From Halomonas alkaliantarctica (GTDB lineage Bacteria > Pseudomonadota > Gammaproteobacteria > Pseudomonadales > Halomonadaceae), in contig NZ_CP122961.1 of NCBI RefSeq assembly GCF_029854215.1, forward strand, positions 1,736,001 to 1,800,000: DNA of 64,000 nucleotides, written 5' to 3'. The position numbers were made by a program, and so were the translations under genes. Position 1 is the first letter of the stretch; every line of letters begins with the position of its first letter. The notes below the pieces were generated by a model that was not told the origin of the DNA, searched no databases, and saw nothing but the letters and a program-made list of their open reading frames with translations. Shown here one piece after another: positions 1 to 10,017 of this stretch.

Positions 1-751
1 TGATAAAGCGCTCGCCAAATACCCACTGGGGAGATAGCACCGCTTGACGGGTCGTCTGCTCTTTTTGTCGTTGTCGCTGGCGCCACTCCAAGGCTATTTT
101 GCTCCAGTCTTCCGTGTGTTCAAGTCGAAAACCGGCTGTTTCCAGCAATCCAGTCAGCTCGGCAAGGGGCATTAGATGGGAATGCTCGGAAGAGGCTGCC
201 CATGGTACTGGATAGAGAAGTTGCGCCACGTTAGGGCCGCTGACCACTTCATGCATGACTACTTGCCCGCCAGGACACAGCACGCGGTGGCTTTCAGCGA
301 TGACTTTGGCGGCATCTGGCATATTCATCAGGCTGTGTTGAAACAGCACAGCATCAAAGCTGTTATCGGCAAAGGGCAGCGCGCTCGCGTTACCGGTTAC
401 CCAGGTTAGAGGTATCGAGTCAGGCTGGTTTACCCGCGAGCTCAGCGATTTATTTAGCGCACAGAAACCGTGGGTAATGTCCAACCCGGTCATCCTAAAG
501 CCAAGTGAGGCCCCCTGGCGCATCAGCCCACCTAGCCCAGCGCCAATATCCAGTACCTTGCGGTGGGTGTCAGGCTTGAGCCGTTCAAGCAGCCGAATGG
601 AGGCCGCTACGCCACCGATATGCAACTGATCCAAGGGGGCCAGTTGATGCAGCGTGGGGCCAGCAGGGTAGTGGGCATCTATCTGCGCCAGTACCTCATC
701 AGCGCGCAGGGCACGCTGATAGTGGTCAATTAAAGGGTTAAAGGGAGCCAT
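1..751 (-). CDS. Class I SAM-dependent methyltransferase (3' end beyond window)
   Basis: This is a methyltransferase of the UbiE/type-11 kind. Its reading frame stays open from an ATG at 751 to the window edge, so the C-terminus is missing; 250 codons are visible. The SAM-binding motif I is clear at about residues 67-75 (LDIGAGLGG), followed by an acidic strand end (TGLDITHG) and a motif-IV-like segment (DNSFDAVLFQHSLMNMP). The acceptor substrate cannot be read from the sequence. It begins 3 bases after the stop of the acyl-CoA ligase gene, so it is probably the last or a late gene of the liu transcript. Its link to leucine breakdown is positional only. Confidence 0.85.
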   Translation of the reverse strand, partial: MAPFNPLIDHYQRALRADEVLAQIDAHYPAGPTLHQLAPLDQLHIGGVAASIRLLERLKPDTHRKVLDIGAGLGGLMRQGASLGFRMTGLDITHGFCALNKSLSSRVNQPDSIPLTWVTGNASALPFADNSFDAVLFQHSLMNMPDAAKVIAESHRVLCPGGQVVMHEVVSGPNVAQLLYPVPWAASSEHSHLMPLAELTGLLETAGFRLEHTEDWSKIALEWRQRQRQKEQTTRQAVLSPQWVFGERFI

Positions 752-754
752 TGC

Positions 755-2458
755 TTATGACTCTTGATCCAAACCTAGCTCCTGAATGGAAATTTCGCGC
801 ATTTTGAATTTTTGAATTTTGCCGGTGACGGTCATCGGGAATTCGTCAACGAACTTGAAGTAGCGCGGAATTTTGAAGTGGGTAATTTTGCCTTTGCAGT
901 ACTCGCGTAGCTCTTCACCAGTGACTTCGTCCGCAGTGCTATTGAGTTTTACCCAGGCAATCAGCTCTTCACCGTACTTCTTATCCGGTACGCCGGTGAC
1001 CTGTACTTCTGAAATCGACGGGTGGGCATAAAGGAACTCTTCAATTTCCTTGGGATAAACGTTTTCGCCGCCGCGAATGACCATGTCTTTAATGCGCCCC
1101 ACGATCTGGATGTAGCCCTCTTCATCCATGGTGGCTAGGTCGCCGGTGTGCATCCAGCCCGCTTCATCAATGGCTTCAGCGGTGGCTTTATCGTTGTTCC
1201 AGTACTTCAGCATTACGCTATAGCCACGGGTACACAGCTCGCCAATTTCACCGCGGGGGATAATGCCGCCGTTACCGGGGTCGACGATTTTATTTTCCAG
1301 ATGCGGTTGAGTGCGACCTACGGTGGAAACACGCTTCTCAATGCTGTCGTCGGCGCCCGTCTGGGTAGAGACCGGGCTGGTTTCCGTCATGCCGTAGGCG
1401 ATCTGCACGCCCTTCATGTTCATCTTGCTGATGACCTGTTTCATGATTTCCGCAGGGCAGATAGAGCCCGCCATAATGCCGGTGCGTAGGGAGGAGAGAT
1501 CGGTGCCGGGGAAATCAGGATGATCAAGCTCGGCGATAAACATGGTGGGCACGCCGTAAAGCGCGGTGGCTTTCTGCTCGTGCACCGCTTTAAGTACTTT
1601 GCCGGGATCGAAGCCCTCATCCGGGTAAATCATGGTGGCGCCGTGGGTCATACAGCCCAGGTTGCCCATGACCATACCAAAACAGTGGTAAAGCGGTACT
1701 GGAATCACCAAACGGTCTTCGCTGGTAAAGCCCATGCTTTCCGCCACGAAGAAGCCGTTGTTGAGAATGTTATGGTGGGAAAGCGTCGCGCCTTTAGGGA
1801 AGCCCGTGGTGCCAGAGGTGTACTGAATATTGATCGCGTCATCAAACTGCAGCGTTGCTTGCAAGTCCTCAACGTCGGTTTGGCTAACCTTGCTGGCTTC
1901 TTGCATCAGGTCAGACCAGCGCCACATGCCGCTCAGCTTTTCGCTGCTTAAATTAATAATGCACTCAAGGTCGGGGAGCTTTTGCGAGTTCAGCTCACCT
2001 TCGTTACTGGCGTTTAATTCGGGTGCCAGTTCATACAGCATGGCGCTGTAGTCGGAGCTTTTGAAGCTATTGGCGGTGACCAGAAAACGCGCGCCGGATT
2101 GGTTGAGCGCGTACTCAAGTTCATGGGTACGGTAAGAGGGATTAATGTTGACCAGAATGGCGCCAATTTTGGCGGTAGCAAACTGCGTTAACGTCCATTC
2201 GCTGCAGTTGGGAGCCCAAATGGCCACTCGATCGCCTTTATTGACGCCGATGGAGAGCAGCGCACGGGCACAGCGATTGACCTCTTCCTGGAGCTGGCGA
2301 TAGCTCCAGTGAATGTTTTGGTGCAATACAATCAGCGCATCGTTATCAGCGTATTGCGTCGCGATTTGGTCAAATTTATCGCCGATCGTCATGCCCAGAA
2401 GCGGCTTTTTCGCCATGCTGCTGGAGTAGCTGGGTTGGGTAAGAGCAGGTGATGCCAT
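755..2458 (-). CDS. AMP-binding acyl-CoA synthetase of the liu cluster
   Basis: A 567-residue member of the ANL superfamily (ATP + carboxylate + CoA to acyl-CoA + AMP + PPi). The P-loop [10 protein letters not shown] starts at residue 214, the YGMTETSP motif, the HTGDLA hinge aspartate region, the [16 protein letters not shown] segment and the C-terminal catalytic lysine in TVTGKIQK are all present, so it should be active. It follows the HMG-CoA lyase gene by about 85 bases on the same strand. From this context it may activate isovalerate, 3-methylcrotonate or acetoacetate, or act on medium-chain acids; the sequence does not decide. Translation could also begin at the internal Met 15 (MAKKPLLG), 42 bases downstream. 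Confidence 0.9.
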   Translation of the reverse strand: MASPALTQPSYSSSMAKKPLLGMTIGDKFDQIATQYADNDALIVLHQNIHWSYRQLQEEVNRCARALLSIGVNKGDRVAIWAPNCSEWTLTQFATAKIGAILVNINPSYRTHELEYALNQSGARFLVTANSFKSSDYSAMLYELAPELNASNEGELNSQKLPDLECIINLSSEKLSGMWRWSDLMQEASKVSQTDVEDLQATLQFDDAINIQYTSGTTGFPKGATLSHHNILNNGFFVAESMGFTSEDRLVIPVPLYHCFGMVMGNLGCMTHGATMIYPDEGFDPGKVLKAVHEQKATALYGVPTMFIAELDHPDFPGTDLSSLRTGIMAGSICPAEIMKQVISKMNMKGVQIAYGMTETSPVSTQTGADDSIEKRVSTVGRTQPHLENKIVDPGNGGIIPRGEIGELCTRGYSVMLKYWNNDKATAEAIDEAGWMHTGDLATMDEEGYIQIVGRIKDMVIRGGENVYPKEIEEFLYAHPSISEVQVTGVPDKKYGEELIAWVKLNSTADEVTGEELREYCKGKITHFKIPRYFKFVDEFPMTVTGKIQKFKMREISIQELGLDQES

Positions 2459-2543
2459 GGTGTATCTCTCCGATATTTTTCTTGTCCGAACGGGAAGGCA
2501 GGGGATAACTCGCTGCTTTTAATTTTTATTATTCACGTTTTAT

Positions 2544-3449
2544 TTAACGTCTAGAGCCTTTTGCCAGGGCCACCTTGGAGCCGGGCTTGCGGCCTAGCTC
2601 GTGGGTGATCCAGTAGCCGGTATCTATCACCGCCTGCAGGTCGATGCCCGTTTCAATCTCTAGCCCTTCCAGCAGGTAGAGCACGTCTTCGGTGGCTACA
2701 TTGCCGGAGGCACCTTTGGCATAGGGGCAGCCGCCAAGCCCCGCGGTAGCGGCGTCGATAACGCTAACGCCTTCTTCTAGGACGGCATAAAGATTGGCTA
2801 GCGCCATGCCGTAGGTGTCGTGGAAGTGGACGGCCAGAAACTCAATGGGCACCTGTTGGCGCGTCGTCTCAATCATGCGCTTAGCCGCCAGCGGCGTACC
2901 CACGCCAATGGTGTCGCCCAGAGAGACTTCGTAGCAGCCCATTTCATAAAGCGCCTTGGCCACTTCAGCCACTTTGGCGGGAGCGATTTCGCCTTCATAG
3001 GGGCAGCCCAATACGCACGAAACGTAGCCGCGCACGCGCACGCCAGCATCCCCCGCGCGCTTTAGCACCGGCTCGAAGCGTGCCAGTGACTCGGCAATCG
3101 AACAGTTGATGTTTTTTTGCGAGAAGGCTTCAGAAGCGGCACCAAATACCGCAACCTCTTCAACACCCACGGTTAGGGCGTTTTCAAGCCCCTTTAGATT
3201 GGGCGTTAGTGCCGAATAGACCACGCCAGGCTGGCGTTTAATGCCACCCATCACCTCAATGGCATCGCCCATTTGCGGCACCCATTTAGGTGACACAAAG
3301 CTGGCGGATTCAATATGCGTGATACCCGCTTTAGCAAGCCGCTCGATCAGAGCAATTTTAGTCCCGGTGGGCACGATGTCCCCCGGCTCATTCTGCAGGC
3401 CGTCACGGGGAGCCATTTCAAACAGCTTAACGGAAATAGGTAATGGCAT
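2544..3449 (-). CDS. liuE: Hydroxymethylglutaryl-CoA lyase
   Basis: Cleaves (S)-HMG-CoA to acetyl-CoA and acetoacetate, the final step of leucine catabolism. The 301 residues are the usual bacterial length. Diagnostic motifs are visible: APRDGLQNE near residue 13 (catalytic Arg/Asp), the metal-binding [12 protein letters not shown] around residue 210, and [12 protein letters not shown] near residue 240, which carries the active-site loop cysteine. It starts 9 bases downstream of the liuD stop with a GGAG box in front of the ATG, so it is translated from the same message as liuD. No oddities. Confidence 0.96.
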   Translation of the reverse strand: MPLPISVKLFEMAPRDGLQNEPGDIVPTGTKIALIERLAKAGITHIESASFVSPKWVPQMGDAIEVMGGIKRQPGVVYSALTPNLKGLENALTVGVEEVAVFGAASEAFSQKNINCSIAESLARFEPVLKRAGDAGVRVRGYVSCVLGCPYEGEIAPAKVAEVAKALYEMGCYEVSLGDTIGVGTPLAAKRMIETTRQQVPIEFLAVHFHDTYGMALANLYAVLEEGVSVIDAATAGLGGCPYAKGASGNVATEDVLYLLEGLEIETGIDLQAVIDTGYWITHELGRKPGSKVALAKGSRR

Positions 3450-3458
3450 CGGAGACTC

Positions 3459-5513
3459 CTATTCGTTGGCCGAAAAGTCGAGCAATATGGCACCTTGGCT
3501 CACGGTGTCGCCGGCCTGGAAGTGAAACGTCTCCACGCTGCCATCGGCGGGGGCGTTCATGGTGTGCTCCATTTTCATGGCTTCCATCACCATCAGCGGC
3601 ATGCCTTTTTCGACGACAGCGCCAGGCTCCACTAGCAGGGCAACCACTGTGCCGTTCATGGGGGCAGTGAGGGTCGACTCCGCTTCGTGGTGGCCGTGGT
3701 CGATGGCATCAATGCGCCGCCAGAATAAACGGGTTTCGCCGCTTGGGTCGGCCATGACCACTACATGGCCATCGCGGCGTGCCTGCAGGCGGCGACGGTG
3801 ACCATTCAAGGTAACGGCGACTGCATCGCCAGTAAGCGGCTGCAGACTGGCAGTTAGCGTTTCATCGCCAATGGTGAGGTTCCACAGCGATTCACCCGCG
3901 CTGCGTTTACCTTCAACGATCACTACCGCTTCATCGCTATCGGGCGCTTGCGCACTTGCCGGGTCGCAGAGCGCAATACGAATGGTGTGCGGCGCGTTGA
4001 GGCGGAAGCCGTCGTGTCGATCCCAGGGCGAGTCGCTTTCGCACTCCTGGGCAAGTTGATGCAGGCCAATCAGCGCGGCGCTGGCGTAGGCCTCCATGCT
4101 GTGAGTACGTGGAGCAAACAGCGTCGCTTCGTTGCGCTCGATAAAGCGGGTATCCAGCTCCACGTTCTTAAAGCCGGGATGCGTTGCCAGGCGCATTAGG
4201 AAGGCGCGGTTAGTCACCACGCCCTGTACATCCAGCGCCGCCAAGGCACGGTTAAGCGTAGCCAGCGCCGCATCGCGGTCGGCACCGTGAACGATCAGCT
4301 TGGCGAGCATGGGGTCGTAGTGCATTGACACCGTATCGCCGCTCTCTACACCGCTATCAAGGCGAACTTGATCGCCGCTTAGGCCAGCGCCTTCTAAGTC
4401 GAGTGCGAAGCGGGTGAGCAGGCCGGTGGCGGGTAGAAAATCCTGATCCGGGTCTTCGGCGTAAATACGCGCTTCAAAGCTATGCCCGGTAATCGTCAGA
4501 TCGTCTTGGGTGCAAGGGAGCGGCTCGCCCATGGCCACGCGTAGCTGCCACTCGACCAGATCCTGGCCGGTGATCATCTCGGTGACCGGGTGCTCGACCT
4601 GAAGACGGGTATTCATCTCCATGAAGTAGAACGAGCCATCAAGGTCTAGCAGAAACTCGACGGTGCCTGCGCCCACGTAGCCAATCTCCTGGGCGGCGCG
4701 TATGGCGGCATCACCCATGGCGCTGCGCAGCTCCGACGTCATGCCGGGGGCGGGGGCTTCTTCGATTACTTTTTGATGGCGGCGCTGAACGCTGCAATCA
4801 CGCTCGAACAGATAAACGCCGTTGCCGTGGCGGTCGCAAAATACCTGGACTTCCACATGGCGCGGCTGCACCAGATACTTCTCGATCAGCATGCGGTCGT
4901 CGCCGAAGGCGGCTTTTGATTCACGGCGGCAGCCGTCTAGCGCGGCCTGAAAACCATCGCCTGATTCAACAACGCGCATGCCTTTGCCGCCGCCACCCGC
5001 GCTGGCTTTGAGCATCACCGGGTAGCCAATTTTGTCGGCTTCACTGCGCAGCAGGACGTCGTCCTGATCATCGCCGTGATAGCCCGGCACCAGCGGCACG
5101 CCCGCATTGGCCATGCGCGCTTTGGCGGCGGATTTGTCACCCATGGCGGCAATCGCCGAGGCAGGCGGGCCGACAAAGGTAATGCCCGCTTCTTCAAGGG
5201 CTCTGACGAAGGTGCCGTTTTCGGAAAGAAAGCCGTAGCCGGGGTGAATAGCGCCAGTGCCCGTACGCTTGGCGGCTTCGATCACCGCATCGATATTCAG
5301 ATAGCTTTCCCGCGCGGCGGCAGGGCCTAGGCGCACGGCCTCGTCGGCTTCACGTACGTGGCGTGCGCTGGCATCGGCATCAGAATAAACCGCGACGGTT
5401 TTCAGGCCCATACGGCGGGCCGTACGCATCACCCGGCAGGCAATTTCACCGCGGTTGGCGACCAGCAGAGTGTCAAAAGGCGTCGTGCGAGCGGCTTTTT
5501 CGTGTTTTTTCAT
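3459..5513 (-). CDS. liuD: Methylcrotonyl-CoA carboxylase biotin-carrying (alpha) subunit
   Basis: ATP-dependent biotin carboxylase plus biotin carrier in one 684-residue chain; with the beta subunit it converts 3-methylcrotonyl-CoA to 3-methylglutaconyl-CoA. The N-terminal biotin carboxylase domain begins DTLLVANRGEIACRVMRTA, contains the ATP-grasp glycine loop KASAGGGGKGM and the MNTRLQVEHPVTEM motif. The C-terminal biotinyl domain has VMEAMKMEHT with the biotinylated lysine at about 647. The ATG overlaps the liuC stop by four bases (ATGA), typical of translational coupling. It could be confused with propionyl- or acetyl-CoA carboxylase alpha chains, but the liuA/liuB/liuE neighbours identify it. 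Confidence 0.96.
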   Translation of the reverse strand: MKKHEKAARTTPFDTLLVANRGEIACRVMRTARRMGLKTVAVYSDADASARHVREADEAVRLGPAAARESYLNIDAVIEAAKRTGTGAIHPGYGFLSENGTFVRALEEAGITFVGPPASAIAAMGDKSAAKARMANAGVPLVPGYHGDDQDDVLLRSEADKIGYPVMLKASAGGGGKGMRVVESGDGFQAALDGCRRESKAAFGDDRMLIEKYLVQPRHVEVQVFCDRHGNGVYLFERDCSVQRRHQKVIEEAPAPGMTSELRSAMGDAAIRAAQEIGYVGAGTVEFLLDLDGSFYFMEMNTRLQVEHPVTEMITGQDLVEWQLRVAMGEPLPCTQDDLTITGHSFEARIYAEDPDQDFLPATGLLTRFALDLEGAGLSGDQVRLDSGVESGDTVSMHYDPMLAKLIVHGADRDAALATLNRALAALDVQGVVTNRAFLMRLATHPGFKNVELDTRFIERNEATLFAPRTHSMEAYASAALIGLHQLAQECESDSPWDRHDGFRLNAPHTIRIALCDPASAQAPDSDEAVVIVEGKRSAGESLWNLTIGDETLTASLQPLTGDAVAVTLNGHRRRLQARRDGHVVVMADPSGETRLFWRRIDAIDHGHHEAESTLTAPMNGTVVALLVEPGAVVEKGMPLMVMEAMKMEHTMNAPADGSVETFHFQAGDTVSQGAILLDFSANE

Positions 5514-6334
5514 GAGCGACGCTCCGAAGCGTGGGGTGTGTTATTAGAATCGGCCCAGGCGGGGCGGCGCTTTTCAAAGAAACTGGATAAACCCTCTTGC
5601 CCTTCTTGGCTTACTCGCAGCTTGGCGATCACCTGACAGGTATGTTCGCGGGTGGCGTCACTGTCAGGCGCTTGAGCAACCTTGGCCATTAGCGCCTTGG
5701 TGGCGCGCTGGGCTTGGGGTGAGCCGGCTAACAGAGTGGCCAGCATGGCGTCCACTTCGTCGTCTAGCTTATCGTGCTCCACCACCAAATGGACTAAACC
5801 CAGCGCGAGCGCTATTTCGGCGTCCATTACTTCGGCGGTTAACGCATAGCGGCGCATCTGGCGCTCGCCCAGGGCCCGCTGCACGTAGGGGCTGATGACC
5901 GCGGGCGATAAGCCGATTTTGACTTCCGAAAGGCAGAATTTGGCTTTGCCCGAGGCGATCACCACATCGCAGCAAGCGGCCAAGCCCACTGCGCCCCCAA
6001 AGGCGGCGCCTTGAACACGGCAAACCGTGGGGCAGGGCAGCGTATCCAGGCCATGCATCAGCGAGGCAAGCTTACGGGAATCGGCGAGGTTATCTTCCAG
6101 GTCGTAATCGACCATGCGCTTCATCCAGTTCAGATCGGCACCCGCAGAGAAACTCTTGCCTTCGGAACCCAGCACCACGACGCGCACATCACCCGCCTCA
6201 GCAAGGGTGTGAAGCTGCTCTAGGTGTGCGTTCAGTTCAGCGATCAGGCTGTCGTCAAAAGCGTTATGCACCTCGGGACGGTTTAAGGTCAGGCGCGCGA
6301 CACCCTCTTCTATCATCAGCGTTGAGTAAGCCAT
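5510..6334 (-). CDS. liuC: Methylglutaconyl-CoA hydratase
   Basis: Crotonase-fold enzyme hydrating 3-methylglutaconyl-CoA to HMG-CoA. The CoA/oxyanion segments SFSAGADLNWMKRM and GAAFGGAVGLAACCDVV are present, followed by FCLSEVKIGLSPAVISPYV, whose glutamate is the expected catalytic residue. I place the start at 6334 (MAYSTLMIEE), which has a GGGG-rich ribosome site and leaves 13 bases after liuB; an upstream ATG at 6391 would overlap liuB and adds a non-homologous basic leader. That gives 274 residues. The stop overlaps the liuD start by four bases. Confidence 0.93.
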   Translation of the reverse strand: MAYSTLMIEEGVARLTLNRPEVHNAFDDSLIAELNAHLEQLHTLAEAGDVRVVVLGSEGKSFSAGADLNWMKRMVDYDLEDNLADSRKLASLMHGLDTLPCPTVCRVQGAAFGGAVGLAACCDVVIASGKAKFCLSEVKIGLSPAVISPYVQRALGERQMRRYALTAEVMDAEIALALGLVHLVVEHDKLDDEVDAMLATLLAGSPQAQRATKALMAKVAQAPDSDATREHTCQVIAKLRVSQEGQEGLSSFFEKRRPAWADSNNTPHASERRS

Positions 6335-6347
6335 GGTGATTGCCCCT

Positions 6348-7955
6348 TTACATCCGGAACACGCCGAAGCGCGTCTCTTCAATTTCTGCATTCATTGCGG
6401 CAGCTAATGAAAGCCCCAACACATCACGGGTTTGCAGCGGATCGATCACGCCGTCGTCCCACAAGCGAGCGCTGGCGTAATAGGGGTGGCCTTGATGCTC
6501 GTACTGCTCGCGGGTGGGCTGCTTGAAGGCCTCTTCTTCCTCTTTGCTCCACTCGCGGCCTTCGCGTTCGTGCTGCTCGCGCTTAACCTGGGCCAGAACA
6601 CCCGCCGCCTGTTCGCCGCCCATGACGGAAATACGCGCATTGGGCCACATAAACAGCAGGTTGGGGTCGTAGGCGCGGCCACACATACCGTAGTTTCCGG
6701 CGCCGAAGCTGCCGCCAATCAGCACGGTGTATTTGGGCACCTTGGCGCAGGCCACGGCGGTGACCAGCTTGGCGCCGTGTTTGGCGATGCCTTCGTGCTC
6801 GTACTTGGAGCCGACCATAAAGCCGGTGATGTTCTGGAGAAAAATCAATGGAATCTTGCGTTGGGCGCAGAGCTCGATAAAGTGTGCTCCTTTCACGGCA
6901 CTTTCGGAAAACAGCACGCCGTTGTTGGCCACGATCCCCACCGGGTAGCCATGGATATGCGCAAAGCCAGTGACCAGGGTTTCACCGTAGTAGCGCTTGA
7001 ACTCGTCGAAATCGGAGTCGTCGACGATGCGGCCAATGACTTCGCGCACGTCGTAGGGCTTTTTCAGGTCGGTGCCGACAATCCCATACAGCTCCGCAGG
7101 GTCGAGTTTGGGTGGCTTGGGCGCCTGCATGGCGAGCTTGCCACGTTTTTGCCAGTTCAGCCGCGACACACAGGCGCGGGCAAGCTGCAGCGCGTGGGCG
7201 TCGTTTTCCGCGTAGTGGTCGGCCACGCCGCTGACTTTGGCGTGAACATCTGCACCGCCTAAATCTTCTGCGCTAATGCTTTCACCGGTGGCGGCTTTTA
7301 CCAAGGGCGGGCCACCCAGGAAAATCGTGCCCTGCTCTTTAACGATGATCGACTCATCCGCCATGGCAGGCACGTATGCGCCGCCTGCGGTGCAGGAACC
7401 CATCACCACGGCAATTTGCGGAATGCCTTCGGCAGACATGGTCGCCTGGTTATAGAAGATGCGCCCGAAGTGATCGCGGTCGGGGAATACTTCATCCTGG
7501 CGGGGCAGGAAAGCACCGCCGGAATCGACCAAATAAATGCACGGCAGGCGATGCTTACGGGCGATCTCCTGGGCGCGAATATGTTTTTTCACAGTGAGCG
7601 GGAAGTAGGTGCCACCTTTTACCGTGGCGTCGTTAGCGACGATCACGCACTCCACTCCGGAAACCCGACCGATACCGGTGACCACACCAGCAGCGGGGAT
7701 CTCGCTATCGTATATGTTGTGCGCCGCCAGGGCGGAGAACTCTAAAAACGGCGAACCTTCATCGATCAAGTGATCGATGCGGTCGCGGACAAACAGCTTG
7801 CCCCGGCTTTCGTGGCGCTCGCGGGCTTTGCTGCCTCCACCTTGGGCGACGGCGGCGGTTAGCTCACGCAGTTTGTTCACTTCACCCAGCATAGAGGCTT
7901 CATTGGCTTGAAACACCTCGCTGCGCGGATTGACCTGGCTATTCACAGTGCTCAT
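6348..7955 (-). CDS. liuB: Methylcrotonyl-CoA carboxylase carboxyltransferase (beta) subunit
   Basis: 535-residue acyl-CoA carboxyltransferase, partner of LiuD. The N-terminal crotonase-like half has [19 protein letters not shown] and the [16 protein letters not shown] segment; the C-terminal half has [25 protein letters not shown] and the [18 protein letters not shown] block that is typical of methylcrotonyl- rather than propionyl-CoA carboxylase. It lies 11 bases after liuA and 13 before liuC. Normal full length; no missing key segment. Confidence 0.96.
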   Translation of the reverse strand: MSTVNSQVNPRSEVFQANEASMLGEVNKLRELTAAVAQGGGSKARERHESRGKLFVRDRIDHLIDEGSPFLEFSALAAHNIYDSEIPAAGVVTGIGRVSGVECVIVANDATVKGGTYFPLTVKKHIRAQEIARKHRLPCIYLVDSGGAFLPRQDEVFPDRDHFGRIFYNQATMSAEGIPQIAVVMGSCTAGGAYVPAMADESIIVKEQGTIFLGGPPLVKAATGESISAEDLGGADVHAKVSGVADHYAENDAHALQLARACVSRLNWQKRGKLAMQAPKPPKLDPAELYGIVGTDLKKPYDVREVIGRIVDDSDFDEFKRYYGETLVTGFAHIHGYPVGIVANNGVLFSESAVKGAHFIELCAQRKIPLIFLQNITGFMVGSKYEHEGIAKHGAKLVTAVACAKVPKYTVLIGGSFGAGNYGMCGRAYDPNLLFMWPNARISVMGGEQAAGVLAQVKREQHEREGREWSKEEEEAFKQPTREQYEHQGHPYYASARLWDDGVIDPLQTRDVLGLSLAAAMNAEIEETRFGVFRM

Positions 7956-7966
7956 GGCGCGGCCTT

Positions 7967-9136
7967 TTATTTGGTTTCAGTAAACAGTTCGCGGCCAATT
8001 AGCATTCGCCGAATCTCGCTGGTACCCGCGCCGATCTCATACAGCTTGGCATCGCGCAGCAGGCGCCCTGTGGGATATTCGTTGATGTAGCCATTGCCGC
8101 CGAGCAGTTGAATGGAGTCCAGCGCCACCTGCGTGGCCTTTTCGGCACAGTAGAGAATGACGCCAGCAGCATCTTTGCGCGAGGTCTGGCCCCGGTCGCA
8201 GGCACCGGCGACGGCGTATAAATAAGCGCGGCAGGCATTCAGGGTGGTGTACATATCCGCCACTTTGCCTTGCACCAGTTGGAATTCACCAATCGACTGA
8301 TTGAACTGCTTGCGCTCATGGATATAGGGCATCACCACATCCATAGCGGCCTGCATAATGCCGATCGGGCCAGCGGCCAGTACGGTACGCTCGTAGTCCA
8401 GCCCGCTCATGAGGACACGTACGCCTTTGCCTTCCCCACCGAGAATGTTGTCAGCGGGAACCGCGCAGTCCTGAAATACCAATTCACAGGTGTTGGAACC
8501 GCGCATGCCCAGCTTGTCGAGCTTCTGGGCGGTGGAGAAACCGGGCATACCCTTTTCGATAATAAAGGCGGTAATGCCTTTTGAACCTGCTTCGGGGTCG
8601 GTCTTGGCGTAGACCACCAGCACGTCAGCATCGGGACCGTTGGTGATCCACATTTTATTGCCGTTAAGGATGTAGTGGTCGCCATTTTGCTTGGCGCGCA
8701 GCTGCATTGAGACCACATCAGAGCCTGCGCCGGGTTCCGACATCGCTAAAGCGCCCACGTGGTCGCCGCTGATCAGCTTAGGCAAATACTTGGCTTTCTG
8801 TTCAGAAGTGGCGTTGATCTTGATCTGGTTAACACACAGATTGGAGTGGGCGCCGTAAGAGAGCGCTACCGATGCGCTGGCCCGAGAGATCTCTTCCATG
8901 GCGATACAGTGAGCGAGGTAGCCCATACCGCTGCCGCCATCCTCTTCAGAAACGGTAATGCCCAGCAGCCCCATATCGCCAAACTTCTTCCACAAATCGT
9001 TAGGGAACTCGTTGTTGCGGTCGATTTCGGCAGCGCGTGGGGCAATCTCGCTGGCCGCAAAGGCGTTGACCTGCTCACGCAGCATGTTGAGCTCGTCATC
9101 GAGGCCAAAATTAAGTTCTGAGTAGTGTGAAAACAT
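7967..9136 (-). CDS. liuA: Isovaleryl-CoA dehydrogenase
   Basis: Flavin acyl-CoA dehydrogenase that oxidises isovaleryl-CoA to 3-methylcrotonyl-CoA and passes electrons to ETF. Family landmarks are [34 protein letters not shown], the glutamate in [13 protein letters not shown] that acts as catalytic base in isovaleryl-CoA dehydrogenases, and the C-terminal [16 protein letters not shown] and [17 protein letters not shown] choose the ATG at 9136 (MFSHYSEL), preceded by AGGTGA at good spacing, rather than the in-frame TTG at 9142. That gives 389 residues. It lies about 87 bases downstream of liuR on the same strand. Confidence 0.95.
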   Translation of the reverse strand: MFSHYSELNFGLDDELNMLREQVNAFAASEIAPRAAEIDRNNEFPNDLWKKFGDMGLLGITVSEEDGGSGMGYLAHCIAMEEISRASASVALSYGAHSNLCVNQIKINATSEQKAKYLPKLISGDHVGALAMSEPGAGSDVVSMQLRAKQNGDHYILNGNKMWITNGPDADVLVVYAKTDPEAGSKGITAFIIEKGMPGFSTAQKLDKLGMRGSNTCELVFQDCAVPADNILGGEGKGVRVLMSGLDYERTVLAAGPIGIMQAAMDVVMPYIHERKQFNQSIGEFQLVQGKVADMYTTLNACRAYLYAVAGACDRGQTSRKDAAGVILYCAEKATQVALDSIQLLGGNGYINEYPTGRLLRDAKLYEIGAGTSEIRRMLIGRELFTETK

Positions 9137-9223
9137 GGTCAATCACCTGTTGCAGATTTTTGTATTAGCTTGTGTTAGCTATTTGTGGCGGCGAGTCGCG
9201 CTGGCGCTATATCGCACGACGAG

Positions 9224-9691
9224 TCAATGCATGGTGGCGGAGGAGGCGGCAGAGGCTTTATCGGACGAACCTGCATGCTCCTCTTCGTCCTGTTTCTCTT
9301 GGGGCTCTTTTTCGAGTAGTTCTTCGAGCGCCTGGCGGCAGCGGATTTCAGCGCTCTCAAGCTCAAGCTGAACCATGGTGATGTCTTTCATTTGTTGATC
9401 TAGCGCTGCACGGCGCTCGCCTATTTTGCTAAGCATTAGATGCAGCTGCTTTTTACTGCCACTGCGGGTTTCGTCCCAGAGCTCGAATAGCTCGCGAATT
9501 TCAGCCAGCGAAAACCCCAGCCGCTTGCCGCGAATGGTTAACTTGAGCCGCACACGATCTTTGCTGCTATATACCCGGGTTTGACCGCGACGGGTGGGAT
9601 GAAGCAACTCCTGATCTTCATAAAAGCGGATGCTGCGGGTGGTTAAATCAAACTCGCTGGCCAGTTCACTGATCGAGTAAGTTTTGCTCAT
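9224..9691 (-). CDS. liuR: MerR-family transcriptional regulator LiuR
   Basis: A 155-residue MerR-type regulator. The N-terminal winged helix reads SISELASEFDLTTRSIRFYEDQELL followed by RRGQTRVYSSKDRVRLKLTIRGKRLGFSL, both standard for the family; a long helix follows and the tail is acidic and Ser/Ala rich. It has no cysteine cluster of the metal-sensing type. LiuR proteins control leucine/isovalerate catabolism in Gamma- and Betaproteobacteria, and this gene heads the liu genes. A perfect 16-bp palindrome lies about 80 bases upstream of its start, consistent with autoregulation. Confidence 0.92.
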   Translation of the reverse strand: MSKTYSISELASEFDLTTRSIRFYEDQELLHPTRRGQTRVYSSKDRVRLKLTIRGKRLGFSLAEIRELFELWDETRSGSKKQLHLMLSKIGERRAALDQQMKDITMVQLELESAEIRCRQALEELLEKEPQEKQDEEEHAGSSDKASAASSATMH

Positions 9692-9766
9692 AGTGACGTT
9701 CTCTCACAAAGTCGTTGTTCCCAATATATGACGCCCATGGAACACTGCCATCGAGGCTAAAACAAG

Positions 9767-9782
9767 TTTACGTTAACGTAAA
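9767..9782. promoter_or_regulatory. Palindromic operator, candidate LiuR site upstream of liuR
   Basis: TTTACGTTAACGTAAA is a perfect 16-bp inverted repeat in the liuR/transporter intergenic region. Related sequences occur at 9934-9949 and 15027-15042. MerR proteins bind such palindromes between -35 and -10 elements; assignment to LiuR is by position and by the general resemblance to described LiuR motifs. Confidence 0.7.
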
Positions 9783-9933
9783 GCAATAGTTGTTAGCGGT
9801 TGAAAAGCGTTGAAATAATCTAAGTAGCTGATATTTATGTTTTAGATGCGTTTGTTAATTCACGGAAAAATCATCAATAGACCAAAGTTGTAATTGTATT
9901 GCCATAGCTAGAGTTGCTAGTTTGCACATACAC

Positions 9934-9949
9934 CTTACGTTCAGGTAAG
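9934..9949. promoter_or_regulatory. Second candidate LiuR site, in front of the ABC transporter
   Basis: CTTACGTTCAGGTAAG matches the palindrome at 9767 in 12 of 16 positions and is itself part of a longer inverted repeat, CCTTAC-N6-GTAAGG, at 9933-9950. It ends about 68 bases before the first transporter gene, the right place for transcriptional control of the uptake operon. Confidence 0.5.
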
Positions 9950-10017
9950 GCGGCGGCAGGCGTTTCTGCGTTACCTGTAAAGCTTTAGCACAACAACAAT
10001 AAGAGGCTTGCCACTCT

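Noticed and set aside
6432..7262. 276-codon open frame on the plus strand opposite liuB
   Set aside because: It is the antisense of a conserved carboxyltransferase, has no ribosome site, and reads as low-complexity G/A/V-rich text typical of a shadow frame in GC-rich DNA.
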